Assembly (NCBI GenBank): GCA_023407575.1
Contig: JAEYLX010000075.1
Span: forward strand, 558,001-622,000
From: Bacillota bacterium
Lineage (GTDB): Bacteria > Bacillota > Clostridia > Lachnospirales > Lachnospiraceae
DNA length: 64,000 nucleotides
Direction of reading: 5' to 3'
A program made the translations under genes and the position numbers. Shown here piece by piece: positions 44,245 through 53,403 of the stretch (positions are counted from its first letter, which is position 1; each line of letters opens with the position of its first letter). The notes under the pieces were generated by a model, which was not told where the DNA came from, searched no databases, and saw only the letters and a list, made by a program, of their open reading frames with translations.

Positions 44245-44802
44245 CTAATGTTGAATAGCAACTGAAATAACAAATGAATTATATTCATAAGTTCTTACTT
44301 TGCTAATATCAAGGTTTTTCAGATTTTGCGCTATCCCAATTCCTGAAAGTTTTGCTACGCTCTCTTTCGCTGACCAAAGCTTACTAAACTCCCTCTCTTT
44401 CCATTTTGATGTAAGAATCCTCCTTAACTCCTCCTCATTACAAACTCTGTCAGCGACTGCATAATCGAATTGGGTATCCTCTTGAATATCAATCCCCACT
44501 GGGGTTTCGCTTATAATGCAAACCACTCCTTCTTTACAATGGCTAAGATTAAAATGAATATTTGGATATTCACTTAATATAGGTTTTTCATTATATATAT
44601 AATCAAACTCTGGCATTTCGATGATTCCGTATTCATCCCGAAGACCTTTTATTAGCAATAAATATGCAATAATAGATAACTTCTGATCAATAACATACCG
44701 ATAACGCAACGCTTTTTCTAAACGATTTTTAGGTAGGATTCTCATAGACCTACGCATTAGTTCCTCTGAAAAGTCATTTACATGGTTAAACAAATAAATC
44801 AT
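44245..44802 (-). CDS. 4'-phosphopantetheinyl transferase (Sfp-like superfamily)
   Basis: This 185-residue enzyme would transfer the phosphopantetheine arm from CoA to a carrier-protein Ser. The two Mg-binding motifs are present: VGIDIQ near residue 100 and KLWSAKESVAKLSGIG near 142. It is shorter than Sfp (about 224 residues), mainly at the N-terminus, but keeps the substrate helix LSHCKEGVVCI. No NRPS, PKS or other carrier-protein gene is in this window. No clear ribosome site is seen before the ATG. Confidence 0.85.
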   Translation of the reverse strand: MIYLFNHVNDFSEELMRRSMRILPKNRLEKALRYRYVIDQKLSIIAYLLLIKGLRDEYGIIEMPEFDYIYNEKPILSEYPNIHFNLSHCKEGVVCIISETPVGIDIQEDTQFDYAVADRVCNEEELRRILTSKWKEREFSKLWSAKESVAKLSGIGIAQNLKNLDISKVRTYEYNSFVISVAIQH

Positions 44803-44968
44803 ATCTAATTATTCTCAATTCTTCCTTATATTTTTAATTTAATTATTTATGCTATTATAAAATAAAAATCAAACATAATACAACAAAAAATTCCAAAATT
44901 ATATTTTCATAATTAGCCAGTGTTCTACTACAAAGATTGTTTGAAAAATTCCTAATATCTAATCACGC

Positions 44969-44997
44969 TTTACAAACACTCAAATAGAAGCTATAAT
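44969..44997 (+). promoter_or_regulatory. Promoter of the YnfA-like gene
   Basis: TTTACA (44969-44974), a 17-base spacer and TATAAT (44992-44997) form a near-consensus promoter about 95 bases before the YnfA-like start. The leader has no recognised riboswitch. Confidence 0.7.
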
Positions 44998-45094
44998 TTA
45001 GAGTGCTCTAACAATTATGCGACAAGTTAATTAAAGAGTGAGTTGCAGCAAAGAATTATGAACGATGTACAAAGGATATAACAGGAGGTTCTAT

Positions 45095-45430
45095 ATGGAT
45101 ATTGTAAAGTCCCTTTTTTACTTTATATTAGCGGGAATTTTTGAAATAGGAGGTGGCTACCTCGTCTGGCTTTGGTTAAGAGAAGGAAAAAGCATTACCT
45201 ATGGTATTGTCGGTGCCGTAGTATTAATCTTATATGGAATAATCCCAACTCTTCAACCGCAGAATGCTAATTTTGGCAGAGTCTATGCCACTTATGGTGG
45301 TATTTTCATTGTACTATCTGTATTATGGGGATGGAAGGTCGATCGTGTTCAGCCCGATAAATATGATATCCTGGGAGCTTTCATTGCACTGATAGGTGTA
45401 CTGATTATTATGTATGCACCTAGAAAATAA
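45095..45430 (+). CDS. ynfA: YnfA/UPF0060 family small membrane protein
   Basis: This 111-residue protein has four predicted membrane spans and the family hallmark EIGGGYLVWLWLREGKS near residue 15, with GRVYATYGGIFI later. The start is the ATG at 45095 with ACAGGAGG before it. YnfA-type proteins have been linked to small-molecule efflux, like the related SMR family, but their role is not well fixed. It is a single-gene unit. Confidence 0.92.
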   Translation: MDIVKSLFYFILAGIFEIGGGYLVWLWLREGKSITYGIVGAVVLILYGIIPTLQPQNANFGRVYATYGGIFIVLSVLWGWKVDRVQPDKYDILGAFIALIGVLIIMYAPRK

Positions 45431-45604
45431 CATAGGTCAAAGAAAAAGGGACTTCCAATATGGACAGCCCCTTTTTAAGATAGCAAAAGTAATGGTTTTG
45501 CAAGTTTTCTATTGATCGTACTACGTGAATTATAAACTCCCTGTGATATCCTCAAGAATTTGTTCTACAGAAATTCCATTTTCCTTTAGCAACTCTTCTG
45601 GTTT

Positions 45605-45985
45605 TTATCCTCGAAATTCAATTAATTCTCCATCTGGGCCTTGGAAAACAACTCTTTTCCATCCCATTTCCTGAGGCGTTCTGGGTTCGGGGATATGTGG
45701 TTCTGTTATAACAGGAATACCAGCATTTTTAAGCCTTTGATAATCCGAATCAAAATCATCACTTATTAGGCAGAAATGGTACCCGTTATTCACCTTGTCC
45801 TTGGTCCAATGTTCGAATTCCAGTACTGTATTTCCCAACTGAAGATAAACCACCTTTTCCAACTCTGGAACCCCTGGAACGTCATGTTCAAAATATTTCT
45901 TGAACCCAAAGTTCGTTTCATAAAAATCAACTGATTTTTGTCTGTCCTTTACAGAAAATGCAACATGGTCTATTCGTGTAAACAT
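45605..45985 (-). CDS. VOC (glyoxalase) family protein
   Basis: This 126-residue vicinal-oxygen-chelate protein begins FTRIDHVAFSVKDRQKSVDF and ends FQGPDGELIEFRG. Candidate metal ligands are His7, Glu near residue 55 (VLEFEHW) and the Glu at the end (ELIEF). This resembles the glyoxalase I layout, but the substrate is unknown. AGGAGGG precedes the ATG. Beyond the TAA stop the same frame stays open for 24 more codons and reads like protein, so the stop may be recent. Confidence 0.87.
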   Translation of the reverse strand: MFTRIDHVAFSVKDRQKSVDFYETNFGFKKYFEHDVPGVPELEKVVYLQLGNTVLEFEHWTKDKVNNGYHFCLISDDFDSDYQRLKNAGIPVITEPHIPEPRTPQEMGWKRVVFQGPDGELIEFRG

Positions 45986-46092
45986 GATTTATTCCCTCCT
46001 CTTTCATCTAGCGACAAGCCTTTATTAAAGCTATTAAGGCAGTCTCATTGTTTTCCTTGTCTATACCTTTTGGTTAATCATTCTTATAACTT

Positions 46093-46407
46093 TTAATAGC
46101 TAATCTTAACTTGTAAAACCACCCAATTGCTATCGCTGGTATTATAAAATCCATGTGTCTCTCCCTTAGGCGAGAAAATCACATCCTTTTCTTTCACAGG
46201 AACTTTTTCCTGGTTTATTGTGATTGTACCTTCACCAGAAATCACATAGAATACTTCATCAATATTCGTGTGCTTATGGTCCGGTGTTGTCTGCCTCGGG
46301 GTATAAAGCAAAAGTCCTGTATCCAACTGGCCTTCCTTAAAGATTGCCTTACGTGCACTTTTATCACTGGAAAACTCTAGAATATCATTCATATTAATTT
46401 TGTCCAT
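46093..46407 (-). CDS. Cupin-fold protein
   Basis: This 104-residue single-domain cupin has the metal-binding motif 1 residues PDHKHTNIDEVFYVISGEG and motif 2 FSPKGETHGFYN. AGGAGTGA precedes the ATG. It is divergent from an HxlR regulator about 200 bases away and might be its target. Enzyme function is unknown. Confidence 0.87.
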   Translation of the reverse strand: MDKINMNDILEFSSDKSARKAIFKEGQLDTGLLLYTPRQTTPDHKHTNIDEVFYVISGEGTITINQEKVPVKEKDVIFSPKGETHGFYNTSDSNWVVLQVKISY

Positions 46408-46529
46408 TACTTATCACTCCTATCTATTCAACTCAAAAGTTAATGTTCCAGCTATTATCAAATATAAATCATGACCCTCTGATTTATTAATCAATGCTGT
46501 ACAAAAACTATAATATCTACACAATCTTT

Positions 46530-46559
46530 TTGCAAGAAGGCACTATTTTGTGCTATACT
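46530..46559 (+). promoter_or_regulatory. Promoter of the HxlR regulator
   Basis: TTGCAA (46530-46535), an 18-base spacer and TATACT (46554-46559) form a plausible promoter. The inverted pair GCAC/GTGC (46540-46553) occupies the spacer and could be the HxlR operator. Confidence 0.55.
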
Positions 46560-46604
46560 AACCAAATAGTAAGTAATGCAACCTATATGATTGGAGTGAT
46601 AACA

Positions 46605-46934
46605 ATGCCCTGTGATAAATCCTGCCCTATTGAGCATACCGTCAACTTAATCGGGCACAAATGGAAGGTGCTTATTCTAAGAAATCTATTCAATAATGGC
46701 ACCCAAAGGTTTAGTGAACTTAGTAAAGGTATCCATGGAATAAGTCAGAAAATGCTGACACAACAGCTACGTCAGCTGGAGCTAGATGGGATAATTGATA
46801 GAAAAGTTTATCCAGAGGTACCGCCAAAGGTAGAATATTCTCTTACCGACCTTGGACAATCTTTAAAGCCAATCCTTGATGAGATGAACCGTTGGGGAAT
46901 TGAGCATAAGCAGCACAGCAATCAGAATGCGTAA
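46605..46934 (+). CDS. HxlR family transcriptional regulator
   Basis: This 109-residue winged-helix regulator starts at the ATG at 46605, with GGAGTG before it. The hallmark N-terminus CPIEHTVNLIGHKWKVLI contains the conserved thiol. The recognition helix region is KMLTQQLRQLELDGII and the wing PPKVEYSLTDLG. Relatives often sense aldehydes or quinones through that Cys. It is divergent from a cupin gene and followed by a second cupin gene. Confidence 0.93.
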   Translation: MPCDKSCPIEHTVNLIGHKWKVLILRNLFNNGTQRFSELSKGIHGISQKMLTQQLRQLELDGIIDRKVYPEVPPKVEYSLTDLGQSLKPILDEMNRWGIEHKQHSNQNA

Positions 46935-46997
46935 AATCAGATAGGATGATACAGAGGAAATAGGAAGCTATTAAGACAACTGGGAAGGATTATTCAA

Positions 46998-47501
46998 ATG
47001 TATACAGCAGATTACTTTATTAAAAGTTTGAACATGATAGCACATCCCGAAGGTGGCTATTATAAGGAAATTCATACGTCAGAAGAAAAAATAACCTCGA
47101 ATGAATTACAAGTTAATTTTGAAGGTTCACGCCTACTTTGGACAAGCATTTATTTCTTGCTTAGGGACGGAGAAATATCGCATTTTCATAGACTAAAATC
47201 AGATGAAATGTGGTACTATCATTCAGGTTCACCGCTAACTATTTATATGCTTAGCCCCTCTGGTGAGCTTATTACAGAACAGCTTGGACTTGATATTGAA
47301 CACGGTGAAAAGCCTCAAGTACTGGTGCCAAAGGATTATATTTTTGGTTCCGCAATAAACTGTGAAGGATATGCACTTGTTGGGTGTATGGTATCACCAG
47401 GCTTTGAATTCAGAGACTTTGAACTATTTAAACGAAGCGATTTGATGGATAAGTATCCAAAGCATCAGCAGATAATTCATAAGCTGACTTATGAAGAATA
47501 A
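46998..47501 (+). CDS. Cupin_5 family protein (DUF985-like)
   Basis: This 167-residue protein matches the cupin_5 family with MIAHPEGGYYKEIHTSEE at the start, SHFHRLKSDEMWYYHSG as the metal-binding strand pair and VSPGFEFRDFELF near the end. GGGAAGGA precedes the ATG. It lies 63 bases after the HxlR gene, same strand. Crystallised relatives resemble sugar epimerases, but biological function is unknown. Confidence 0.9.
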   Translation: MYTADYFIKSLNMIAHPEGGYYKEIHTSEEKITSNELQVNFEGSRLLWTSIYFLLRDGEISHFHRLKSDEMWYYHSGSPLTIYMLSPSGELITEQLGLDIEHGEKPQVLVPKDYIFGSAINCEGYALVGCMVSPGFEFRDFELFKRSDLMDKYPKHQQIIHKLTYEE

Positions 47502-47588
47502 GGATTATTGTAACACCCTTATCTAGGGTAAGCAGTATCGAACAGGTATCTTTATTTGCTTTTGAAAGCATTGTTTATATTGGTATGA

Positions 47589-47723
47589 CGACGCTCCAAT
47601 GGAACCGATAAATCTTATTATGTATTCACAAAGAAAAATGATATAAGACCATTCCTTAGCAAAAAAGAGTACCTTTCATTTGATAAAATTTCAAGTTTTG
47701 AAGTAAAAGAATTTACTGCATAA
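47589..47723 (+). pseudogene. Start-less gene tail of unknown family
   Basis: A 44-codon open frame without a start encodes SNGTDKSYYVFTKKNDIRPF and then LSKKEYLSFDKISSFEVKEF before TAA. Composition and amphipathic pattern look like real protein. No start codon or ribosome site precedes it, and a stop closes the frame upstream. It is followed by a good terminator, as expected for a gene's 3' end. I do not recognise the family. The 47502-47905 spacer holds nothing else. Confidence 0.4.
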
Positions 47724-47730
47724 ATGTTAT

Positions 47731-47761
47731 AAAATGCTCGGACTTTTTCCGGGCATTTTTT
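47731..47761 (+). terminator. Terminator after the gene tail
   Basis: AAATGCTCGG pairs with CCGGGCATTT over a short T-rich loop and is followed by TTTTT on the plus strand. It marks the end of the decayed transcript or of the cupin gene. Confidence 0.8.
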
Positions 47762-47905
47762 ATTTTAAGTTGAAATAAATGCGCAAAATACGATCAGAAT
47801 TAGAACATTAATGTACTTTTTTGACTCTCCTAAAATCACTTATCTTAAGAATAATTTTATTATATCAGCTAAGAATATATTTAGTTTATAGGAAAGGAGT
47901 ATACG

Positions 47906-48655
47906 ATGCATTACATAGTATTTGACCTGGAATTTAATCAGGATCTACCCTCTCTGCAAAAATCGGAAGAATGCCTTTCTCTGTGCCCTTATGAAATCAT
48001 CCAAATAGGTGCAATGAAACTGGATTGTAACTTAGACCATATTGCGTCCTTTCATCGTTATATAAGACCCGTCATCTATTCCGAGATCAGCTCCATAGTT
48101 ACGGACCTCACTGGAATTACCAGCGGTCAGTTGCAGATTGAGAAATACTTTCCAGCGGTTTATCAGGATTTTATCGCTTTTATTGATGATAAAGACGCAG
48201 TCTTTTGCATCTGGGGTAACTCTGATATCAGGGAAATATTTCGTAATGCTACCTATCATAATCAAAAGAAAGAGCAACTCCCTCTGATGTATATCAATCT
48301 TCAGCCCTATGTTATAAAGCATTTACACTTACCACAGAATCAATTAATCAGCCTGCAGAATGCTGTTGAAAGACTAAATATACTAAAGCCATATCGATTC
48401 CATAACGCGTTATATGATACCTACTACACCACAGAGGTATTTAAAAAAATAGACTCTAAAATACTTCAACCAATTCGATACGACCCTAACTTTATTAAGC
48501 CAATTACCAGACCACACAAGAAAGTAATTGAAGTAGAAGAATTAATGAAGCAATTTGAAAAAATGTATTCACGTGATATCACAGAGGATGAAAAAGCAAT
48601 GATTCTACTGGCTTATAAGATGGGTCGGACGAACCAATTCCTAAAAGAAATATAA
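47906..48655 (+). CDS. DEDDh 3'-5' exonuclease (KapD/ERI-1-like)
   Basis: This 249-residue nuclease has the DEDDh signature: FDLEFN (first Asp and Glu) at residue 6, an Asp in CIWGNSDI near 95 and the HNALYD motif near 172. It most resembles KapD/ERI-1-like exonucleases that digest RNA or DNA 3' ends. A C-terminal helical stretch (KVIEVEELMKQFEK) is extra. GGAAAGGAG precedes the ATG. It stands alone with a strong terminator. Confidence 0.9.
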   Translation: MHYIVFDLEFNQDLPSLQKSEECLSLCPYEIIQIGAMKLDCNLDHIASFHRYIRPVIYSEISSIVTDLTGITSGQLQIEKYFPAVYQDFIAFIDDKDAVFCIWGNSDIREIFRNATYHNQKKEQLPLMYINLQPYVIKHLHLPQNQLISLQNAVERLNILKPYRFHNALYDTYYTTEVFKKIDSKILQPIRYDPNFIKPITRPHKKVIEVEELMKQFEKMYSRDITEDEKAMILLAYKMGRTNQFLKEI

Positions 48656-48690
48656 AAAATCACGTAAACAAGTCTTGTTTACGTGATTTT
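48656..48690. terminator. Terminator after the exonuclease gene
   Basis: AAATCACGTAAACAAG and TTGTTTACGTGATTT form a long stem with a tiny loop and end in TTTT on the plus strand, directly after the stop codon. Confidence 0.88.
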
Positions 48691-48825
48691 AAACATGAAT
48701 GCGATTTTCTCTAGTTATCGGATAAGGCTCTATCTTGCGTAACTGCAATATTTAAAATTAATATTACACTATCCAGCTCTCAAAATTTAGGCTCAATTTA
48801 ACTTATAATTACAATGAAGTGAAAG

Positions 48826-49701
48826 TTATTTTTGCACAACTGGAATCCATATTTCAGCACTATTTCCTGTTTTTATATCGTTAATGTACATTTCCATATC
48901 AAAATCACAGTCTGCATGTTCATAGCTAGCAACAGGAAACCATTCGGCGTAAATTCGTCTCCAAGCCTCATGCAGTTTTTCATCGTCCTGCTCACTTTTC
49001 CATTCAGTTTGAAAGATTGCCCAGGTTTGCTTTGGAATGTTTAAGGTCGTGTATTCTGGAAAGTCACCCTGACCTTGTTTTATACACCCAAGCATATAGG
49101 ACATATCTCCATTGGGGTTATGGGCATAGGTTACACCGGCATCCAGCAGCTCCCCAGGCTTTTTACCTGCTGCTTTAACTATGGCCTCACATCGTCCGTC
49201 CTGTCCGCAGGCAGACCAAAACTCCGGGATATCTTTATAACATTGTCCGTTTATAACAGTTGTTTTTAACTCAAGTCCAAAAATCTCAAATGCTTCTTTT
49301 TCTTCAATACGATAATTCATCTCTGAAACTCCTTTGATTGATATTGAGAAGGTCATTTTGGGAAAGGCTTTGAGTGAAACACCAATATCGCGCGCTGATA
49401 TTGGCATAATTCCATGCAGATTTTTAAAGGCACGACTAAATGCTTCCGGTGATTCATATCCATATTTAATTGCCACATCAATCACCTTAATATTACTTGT
49501 TTGCAGCTCAAAGGCTGCTAAGGTCAATCGTCTGCGCCTGATATATTCTGATAAAGGCACACCCGAGATAAATGAAAACATCCTTTGAAAATGATAGGTT
49601 GAACAGCAAGCAATTTGTGCAGCTCTATCATAGGAAATTTCATCTGCCAGATTTAACTCGATATAGTCTACAGCCTGATTCATTCTGTTAAGCCATTCCA
49701 T
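48826..49701 (-). CDS. AraC family regulator with GyrI-like domain
   Basis: This 291-residue regulator has an AraC DNA-binding domain (residues about 5-105: QIACCSTYHFQRMFSFISG, IKYGYESPEAFSRAFKNLHG) and a C-terminal GyrI-like ligand-binding domain. GAGGGAGGGG precedes the ATG at 49701; an upstream in-frame ATG is less suitable. It is closely similar to the protein at 53404 (shared GVPLSEYIRRRRLTLAAF), so the two are paralogs. Confidence 0.93.
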   Translation of the reverse strand: MEWLNRMNQAVDYIELNLADEISYDRAAQIACCSTYHFQRMFSFISGVPLSEYIRRRRLTLAAFELQTSNIKVIDVAIKYGYESPEAFSRAFKNLHGIMPISARDIGVSLKAFPKMTFSISIKGVSEMNYRIEEKEAFEIFGLELKTTVINGQCYKDIPEFWSACGQDGRCEAIVKAAGKKPGELLDAGVTYAHNPNGDMSYMLGCIKQGQGDFPEYTTLNIPKQTWAIFQTEWKSEQDDEKLHEAWRRIYAEWFPVASYEHADCDFDMEMYINDIKTGNSAEIWIPVVQK

Positions 49702-49830
49702 TAATTCCCCTCCCTCTAAGATCAATATATCATATTAGAATAATGAAACCCTTGCATTTGGTGCACCAAAAAATCAGATTATTATATTACGTATTGTTTT
49801 AAGCATTTGCCTATTTCTTATAAATCCATA

Positions 49831-50610
49831 CTAATCAATTTGAATATTGCCTTCCAAGTATATAGCAGCATAGCCCGATATTTTTACTCTATCCTTATTA
49901 TCCTTACAATATAACTTCCCACCTCTTTTAGATAATTGACAAGCAACTAAATCAGTTTTACCTAGCCTATCTGCCCAAAAGGGTATCAGTGTAGAATGGG
50001 ACGAACCAGTAACCGGATCTTCAGGAATACCTGCATTGGGTGCAAAGAAACGTGAAACAAAGTCAACCTCTTTCCCTTTTGCAGTCACAATTACAGCATA
50101 ACAATCAGGAATTGTTTTCATTAACTCCAGATCGGGCTTTAAATCCCTTACCATTTCTTCTGTTTCAACCAGTAATAATAAATCTCTTGAAAGATGAGCC
50201 TCTACTACCTTTACACCAATGACTTCTTCCATTAATGGCATAATATCAACATGTTTTGGCTTTCTGGACGGGAAATCCATTTCATATAGCTCGCCTTTTT
50301 TAATAACTGTTAATACACCGCTTACTGTATTAAAACAAAACTTATCACAAGCTTTATCAACGTATTTTGATAACACGTATGCACTTGCCAAGGTTGCATG
50401 TCCACATAAATCAACCTCTACTGTTGGGGTAAACCAGCGCAAATCATAACCTTCCTCTTTTTTAACAATAAAGGCTGTTTCCGCTAAATTATTTTCCATT
50501 GCAATGCTTTGCATAATAGAGTCATCAAGCCACCTGTCAAGTAAACAAACACCAGCTTGATTTCCTTGAAATAATTCTTCTGTAAAAGCATCAACTATAA
50601 AATATCTCAT
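49831..50610 (-). CDS. PhzF family isomerase-like protein
   Basis: This 259-residue protein resembles the phenazine-biosynthesis PhzF family of isomerases, most of which have unknown substrates. The start MRYFIVDAFTEELFQGNQAGVC, active-site Glu in NLAETAFI, LCGHATLASA and EDPVTGSSHSTL motifs are present. It is somewhat short at the C-terminus (usual about 280-300). AGGAGAG precedes the ATG. It is a single-gene unit. Confidence 0.92.
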   Translation of the reverse strand: MRYFIVDAFTEELFQGNQAGVCLLDRWLDDSIMQSIAMENNLAETAFIVKKEEGYDLRWFTPTVEVDLCGHATLASAYVLSKYVDKACDKFCFNTVSGVLTVIKKGELYEMDFPSRKPKHVDIMPLMEEVIGVKVVEAHLSRDLLLLVETEEMVRDLKPDLELMKTIPDCYAVIVTAKGKEVDFVSRFFAPNAGIPEDPVTGSSHSTLIPFWADRLGKTDLVACQLSKRGGKLYCKDNKDRVKISGYAAIYLEGNIQID

Positions 50611-50786
50611 TCCAGGACTCTCCTAACTATTTTGATATGGGTAGTGAAAAATTCGTATACATAATAAAATATTTAAATACTGTACCATATTTTAACAGAA
50701 AATCAAGTATTTTAATGTGCCCTACGGCAATAACTTCTGATATCTTCATAAATGCTTATAAACGAATTTATAATTGTAAGAAGTAT

Positions 50787-51641
50787 CTAGCCATTTAAAA
50801 TATCTTTACAAGTCATATTGCAATAATCCCATATTTCATCCATCTCGCTCTGTTCTCTAAATTTACTCTTTATATTCTTTTCTTTTAAATTACCATAAAA
50901 CTTACCAGTGACTCCCTCAACATTATCGGACACTGCCATATAAATACTAGTTGCAGCAGCCTTTTCAACTGACCACATCATTGGTTTCCACAAATAATAT
51001 ACTAGGTTTGCCAGTTTACCATTTCTGGAGACTCTCCCCAACTCACTGTCTGCAGATCCCGGTTCCACTGTGTTAAAGGTCACACCGTCGATATCTGACT
51101 GTGCAAATTTCTGCATAAGCCAATACACATATCTCTTTGACAAACCATAAGAACGTGTTAGGGAATATCCATTGTTCCATTCAATATCTTTGGCATCAAA
51201 TTTGCCAATACTGTAGGAAGCAGAGGAAACAGTTACTACTCTTGCACTTTTACTCTTTTGCAGCATAGGCAATAAAAGCTTAGTTAACAAGAAAGGTGCT
51301 AATACATTGATTGCAAAAGTTTTTTCATGTCCCTCACTTGTAACCTCTCTCGTATTACCAAACTGACCACCGGCATTATTAATCAATACATCCACATACT
51401 CATATTTTGACTCTAATTCAGCCACCATTTCAGGAAGGTTGCTCATAATAGATAGATCTGCACAGATCATATCAAGATTTTCATTGCGAGATATACGTTT
51501 GATTTCATCAAAGACCTTTTTTGTTTTTTCAATATTTCTGCCGTGGATTATTACTGTATGCCCCTCTTTTGCCAAGGTCATCGCTGTTTCTTTTCCTATC
51601 CCTGAATTTGCTCCCGTAACTAATATTATTTTATTTTTCAT
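50787..51641 (-). CDS. Short-chain dehydrogenase/reductase (retinol dehydrogenase-like)
   Basis: This 284-residue classical SDR has the cofactor motif TGANSGIGKETA, NNAGG and catalytic YGLSKRYVYW (YxxxK). ADLSIMSN after strand 3 is the usual adenine-binding position. GGGAAGG precedes the ATG. It follows the EFR1 ferredoxin gene by 13 bases, so the two probably form one operon under the divergent TetR protein. Confidence 0.92.
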   Translation of the reverse strand: MKNKIILVTGANSGIGKETAMTLAKEGHTVIIHGRNIEKTKKVFDEIKRISRNENLDMICADLSIMSNLPEMVAELESKYEYVDVLINNAGGQFGNTREVTSEGHEKTFAINVLAPFLLTKLLLPMLQKSKSARVVTVSSASYSIGKFDAKDIEWNNGYSLTRSYGLSKRYVYWLMQKFAQSDIDGVTFNTVEPGSADSELGRVSRNGKLANLVYYLWKPMMWSVEKAAATSIYMAVSDNVEGVTGKFYGNLKEKNIKSKFREQSEMDEIWDYCNMTCKDILNG

Positions 51642-51654
51642 GGTCCTTCCCTTT

Positions 51655-52416
51655 CTATATCTGGCAATTCGAGTCTATAATTTCTTTTATAGAAACATCC
51701 GGGTTTCTCCAACGCTCGTTACTTTTCTCATTTTTTAGATGAATAGAATTCTTAGGACAGGCATGAATACAAGCATAGCAGCCTTCACATTTATTGTTAA
51801 ACACCACTGTTTCTTTAACAGAAACATTTCCTGCTGGACAAACTTTACTGCAAATACCACACTGGATACAGCTATCATTTACAATGAACTTATCTGAGGT
51901 GGTTCCATTTACTATCCTTCTAAATAATGGTTCACACATTTTTGTTACCATATTAGTGATTAGCCCCGCGCGCATCTCTTCTTTCTTACGTCTGGAAATA
52001 TCATTTTTTATGATATTAAGATTTTGGTGAATATTCTTTCTTTCAATCTTTGACACTTCCGTTTTTATATCAAAGTTATCCAGGAAATTATCAACCATCA
52101 GTAATGTCCTCGTATAGTCAAATTTGTAACTATGCTTTTGGGCAATTCTTTGTACATATTTAAATGGATTACCAGACATCATTCCATAGGTAGCTATTGC
52201 AAAACAGTATTCTGCTTTCAAATTGACTTTTTCTAAAAAGTCCTGAACCATTTTGGGAGGTTCATTAGCGAAGACCGGAAATACAATTCCTATTACATCA
52301 TCTTCAAAGACCGTTTTCTTTTCCCTCATAACTTGAGGAATTGAGAATAAATCTCCCCCAAGCTGCTTTGCTACCGCCAAACAATTTCCAGTTGCTGTAA
52401 AATAAAATATTTTCAT
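51655..52416 (-). CDS. EFR1 family flavodoxin/ferredoxin fusion protein
   Basis: This 253-residue electron carrier has an N-terminal flavodoxin-like domain (IFYFTATGNCLAVAKQLG; FMN site) and a C-terminal pair of 4Fe-4S motifs (CIQCGICSKVCP and CEGCYACIHACP). This is the EFR1 layout. GGGAGGA precedes the ATG. It is co-transcribed with an SDR, to which it may supply electrons. Confidence 0.93.
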   Translation of the reverse strand: MKIFYFTATGNCLAVAKQLGGDLFSIPQVMREKKTVFEDDVIGIVFPVFANEPPKMVQDFLEKVNLKAEYCFAIATYGMMSGNPFKYVQRIAQKHSYKFDYTRTLLMVDNFLDNFDIKTEVSKIERKNIHQNLNIIKNDISRRKKEEMRAGLITNMVTKMCEPLFRRIVNGTTSDKFIVNDSCIQCGICSKVCPAGNVSVKETVVFNNKCEGCYACIHACPKNSIHLKNEKSNERWRNPDVSIKEIIDSNCQI

Positions 52417-52478
52417 TTTCTACTTCCTCCCTAAATTATTTACTATTGCTATATCTTAATAAATCCTGTATTATTTTC

Positions 52479-52500
52479 GATGTTACATCTGTAATGTCAA
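52479..52500 (-). promoter_or_regulatory. Palindromic operator in the EFR1/TetR divergent gap
   Basis: GATGTTACA-TC-TGTAATGTC (52479-52498) is an imperfect palindrome with 7 of 9 arm bases matched. It overlaps a minus-strand TTGACA (52495-52500) that would serve the EFR1/SDR operon, with AATAAT about 19 bases further on. Control by the divergent TetR protein is likely. Confidence 0.55.
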
Positions 52501-52575
52501 GATGATTGTAGCAACAGAATTTTTCAGCGTCAATAGGTTGAGTCTCGGATGCTACAAACAGGGAGGATTTGTTAC

Positions 52576-53169
52576 ATGGATAATAATACTGAATTACAAA
52601 AGAGAAATATCTTAAGACAAAACAACGCAGAGGCCAATGCCATTACAAAGGAATGTATTGAATCTGCGCTCATATTACTTATGGAAGAAAAAAACTTTAA
52701 GGATATCTCAATTACAGATATTACGAAAAAAGCCGGAGTTTCCAGAACTGCTTATTATCGTAACTACAACTCCAAAGAAGACATTCTTTCAAACTTTCTG
52801 CAAAACATCAACCAGGACACATCAAATACCTTAAAACAGTATAATCCCCTTACCGACACTCTTGAGGCCTGGATTGCTCTTCTTGAAAGCACAAAAAAAC
52901 ATGCTTCCAAATACAAACTTCTCATTCAAGCTGGATATGGTCATACCATACTGATGGAATATAAGAACAGCATAAATAAATGCGTATCCAAAAATCAGCC
53001 TGAATTATATTATTCTAACTGCTACTGGGCAGGTGCACTTTATACAGTGTTAATTGAATGGATTCAAAATGATATGGATACTCCTATCTCTGAAATTGCA
53101 AAGATAGGAAGTAACCTAATGTTAAATGGTATTAAAACATTGGAGTTTTACGGCAATCAATGCGAATAA
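52576..53169 (+). CDS. TetR family transcriptional regulator
   Basis: This 197-residue regulator has a TetR helix-turn-helix near residues 25-70 (SALILLMEEKNFKDISI, AGVSRTAYYRNYNSKED) and a C-terminal TetR_C-type domain. The start at 52576 was chosen for the GGGAGGA before it. It is divergent from the EFR1/SDR operon, its probable target. Confidence 0.92.
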   Translation: MDNNTELQKRNILRQNNAEANAITKECIESALILLMEEKNFKDISITDITKKAGVSRTAYYRNYNSKEDILSNFLQNINQDTSNTLKQYNPLTDTLEAWIALLESTKKHASKYKLLIQAGYGHTILMEYKNSINKCVSKNQPELYYSNCYWAGALYTVLIEWIQNDMDTPISEIAKIGSNLMLNGIKTLEFYGNQCE

Positions 53170-53403
53170 AAACTATAGAAGTATGGATTAGTACAATCAC
53201 ATTGACTCCTGTCTGCACTGGTTGCTTTATCCATATATTTGCAGTATACTATTTTACAGGAATCGACAACCATCAACGCTCCTGTAAAACACAAAATCAC
53301 ACAAACCTGTCTAATTTGTGTGCTACCAACCTACAAATACTTGCAACTATTATCGGGAATTTCTTTTTACCCTATATTATACTTATCTTGAAAGGAGAGG
53401 TAT

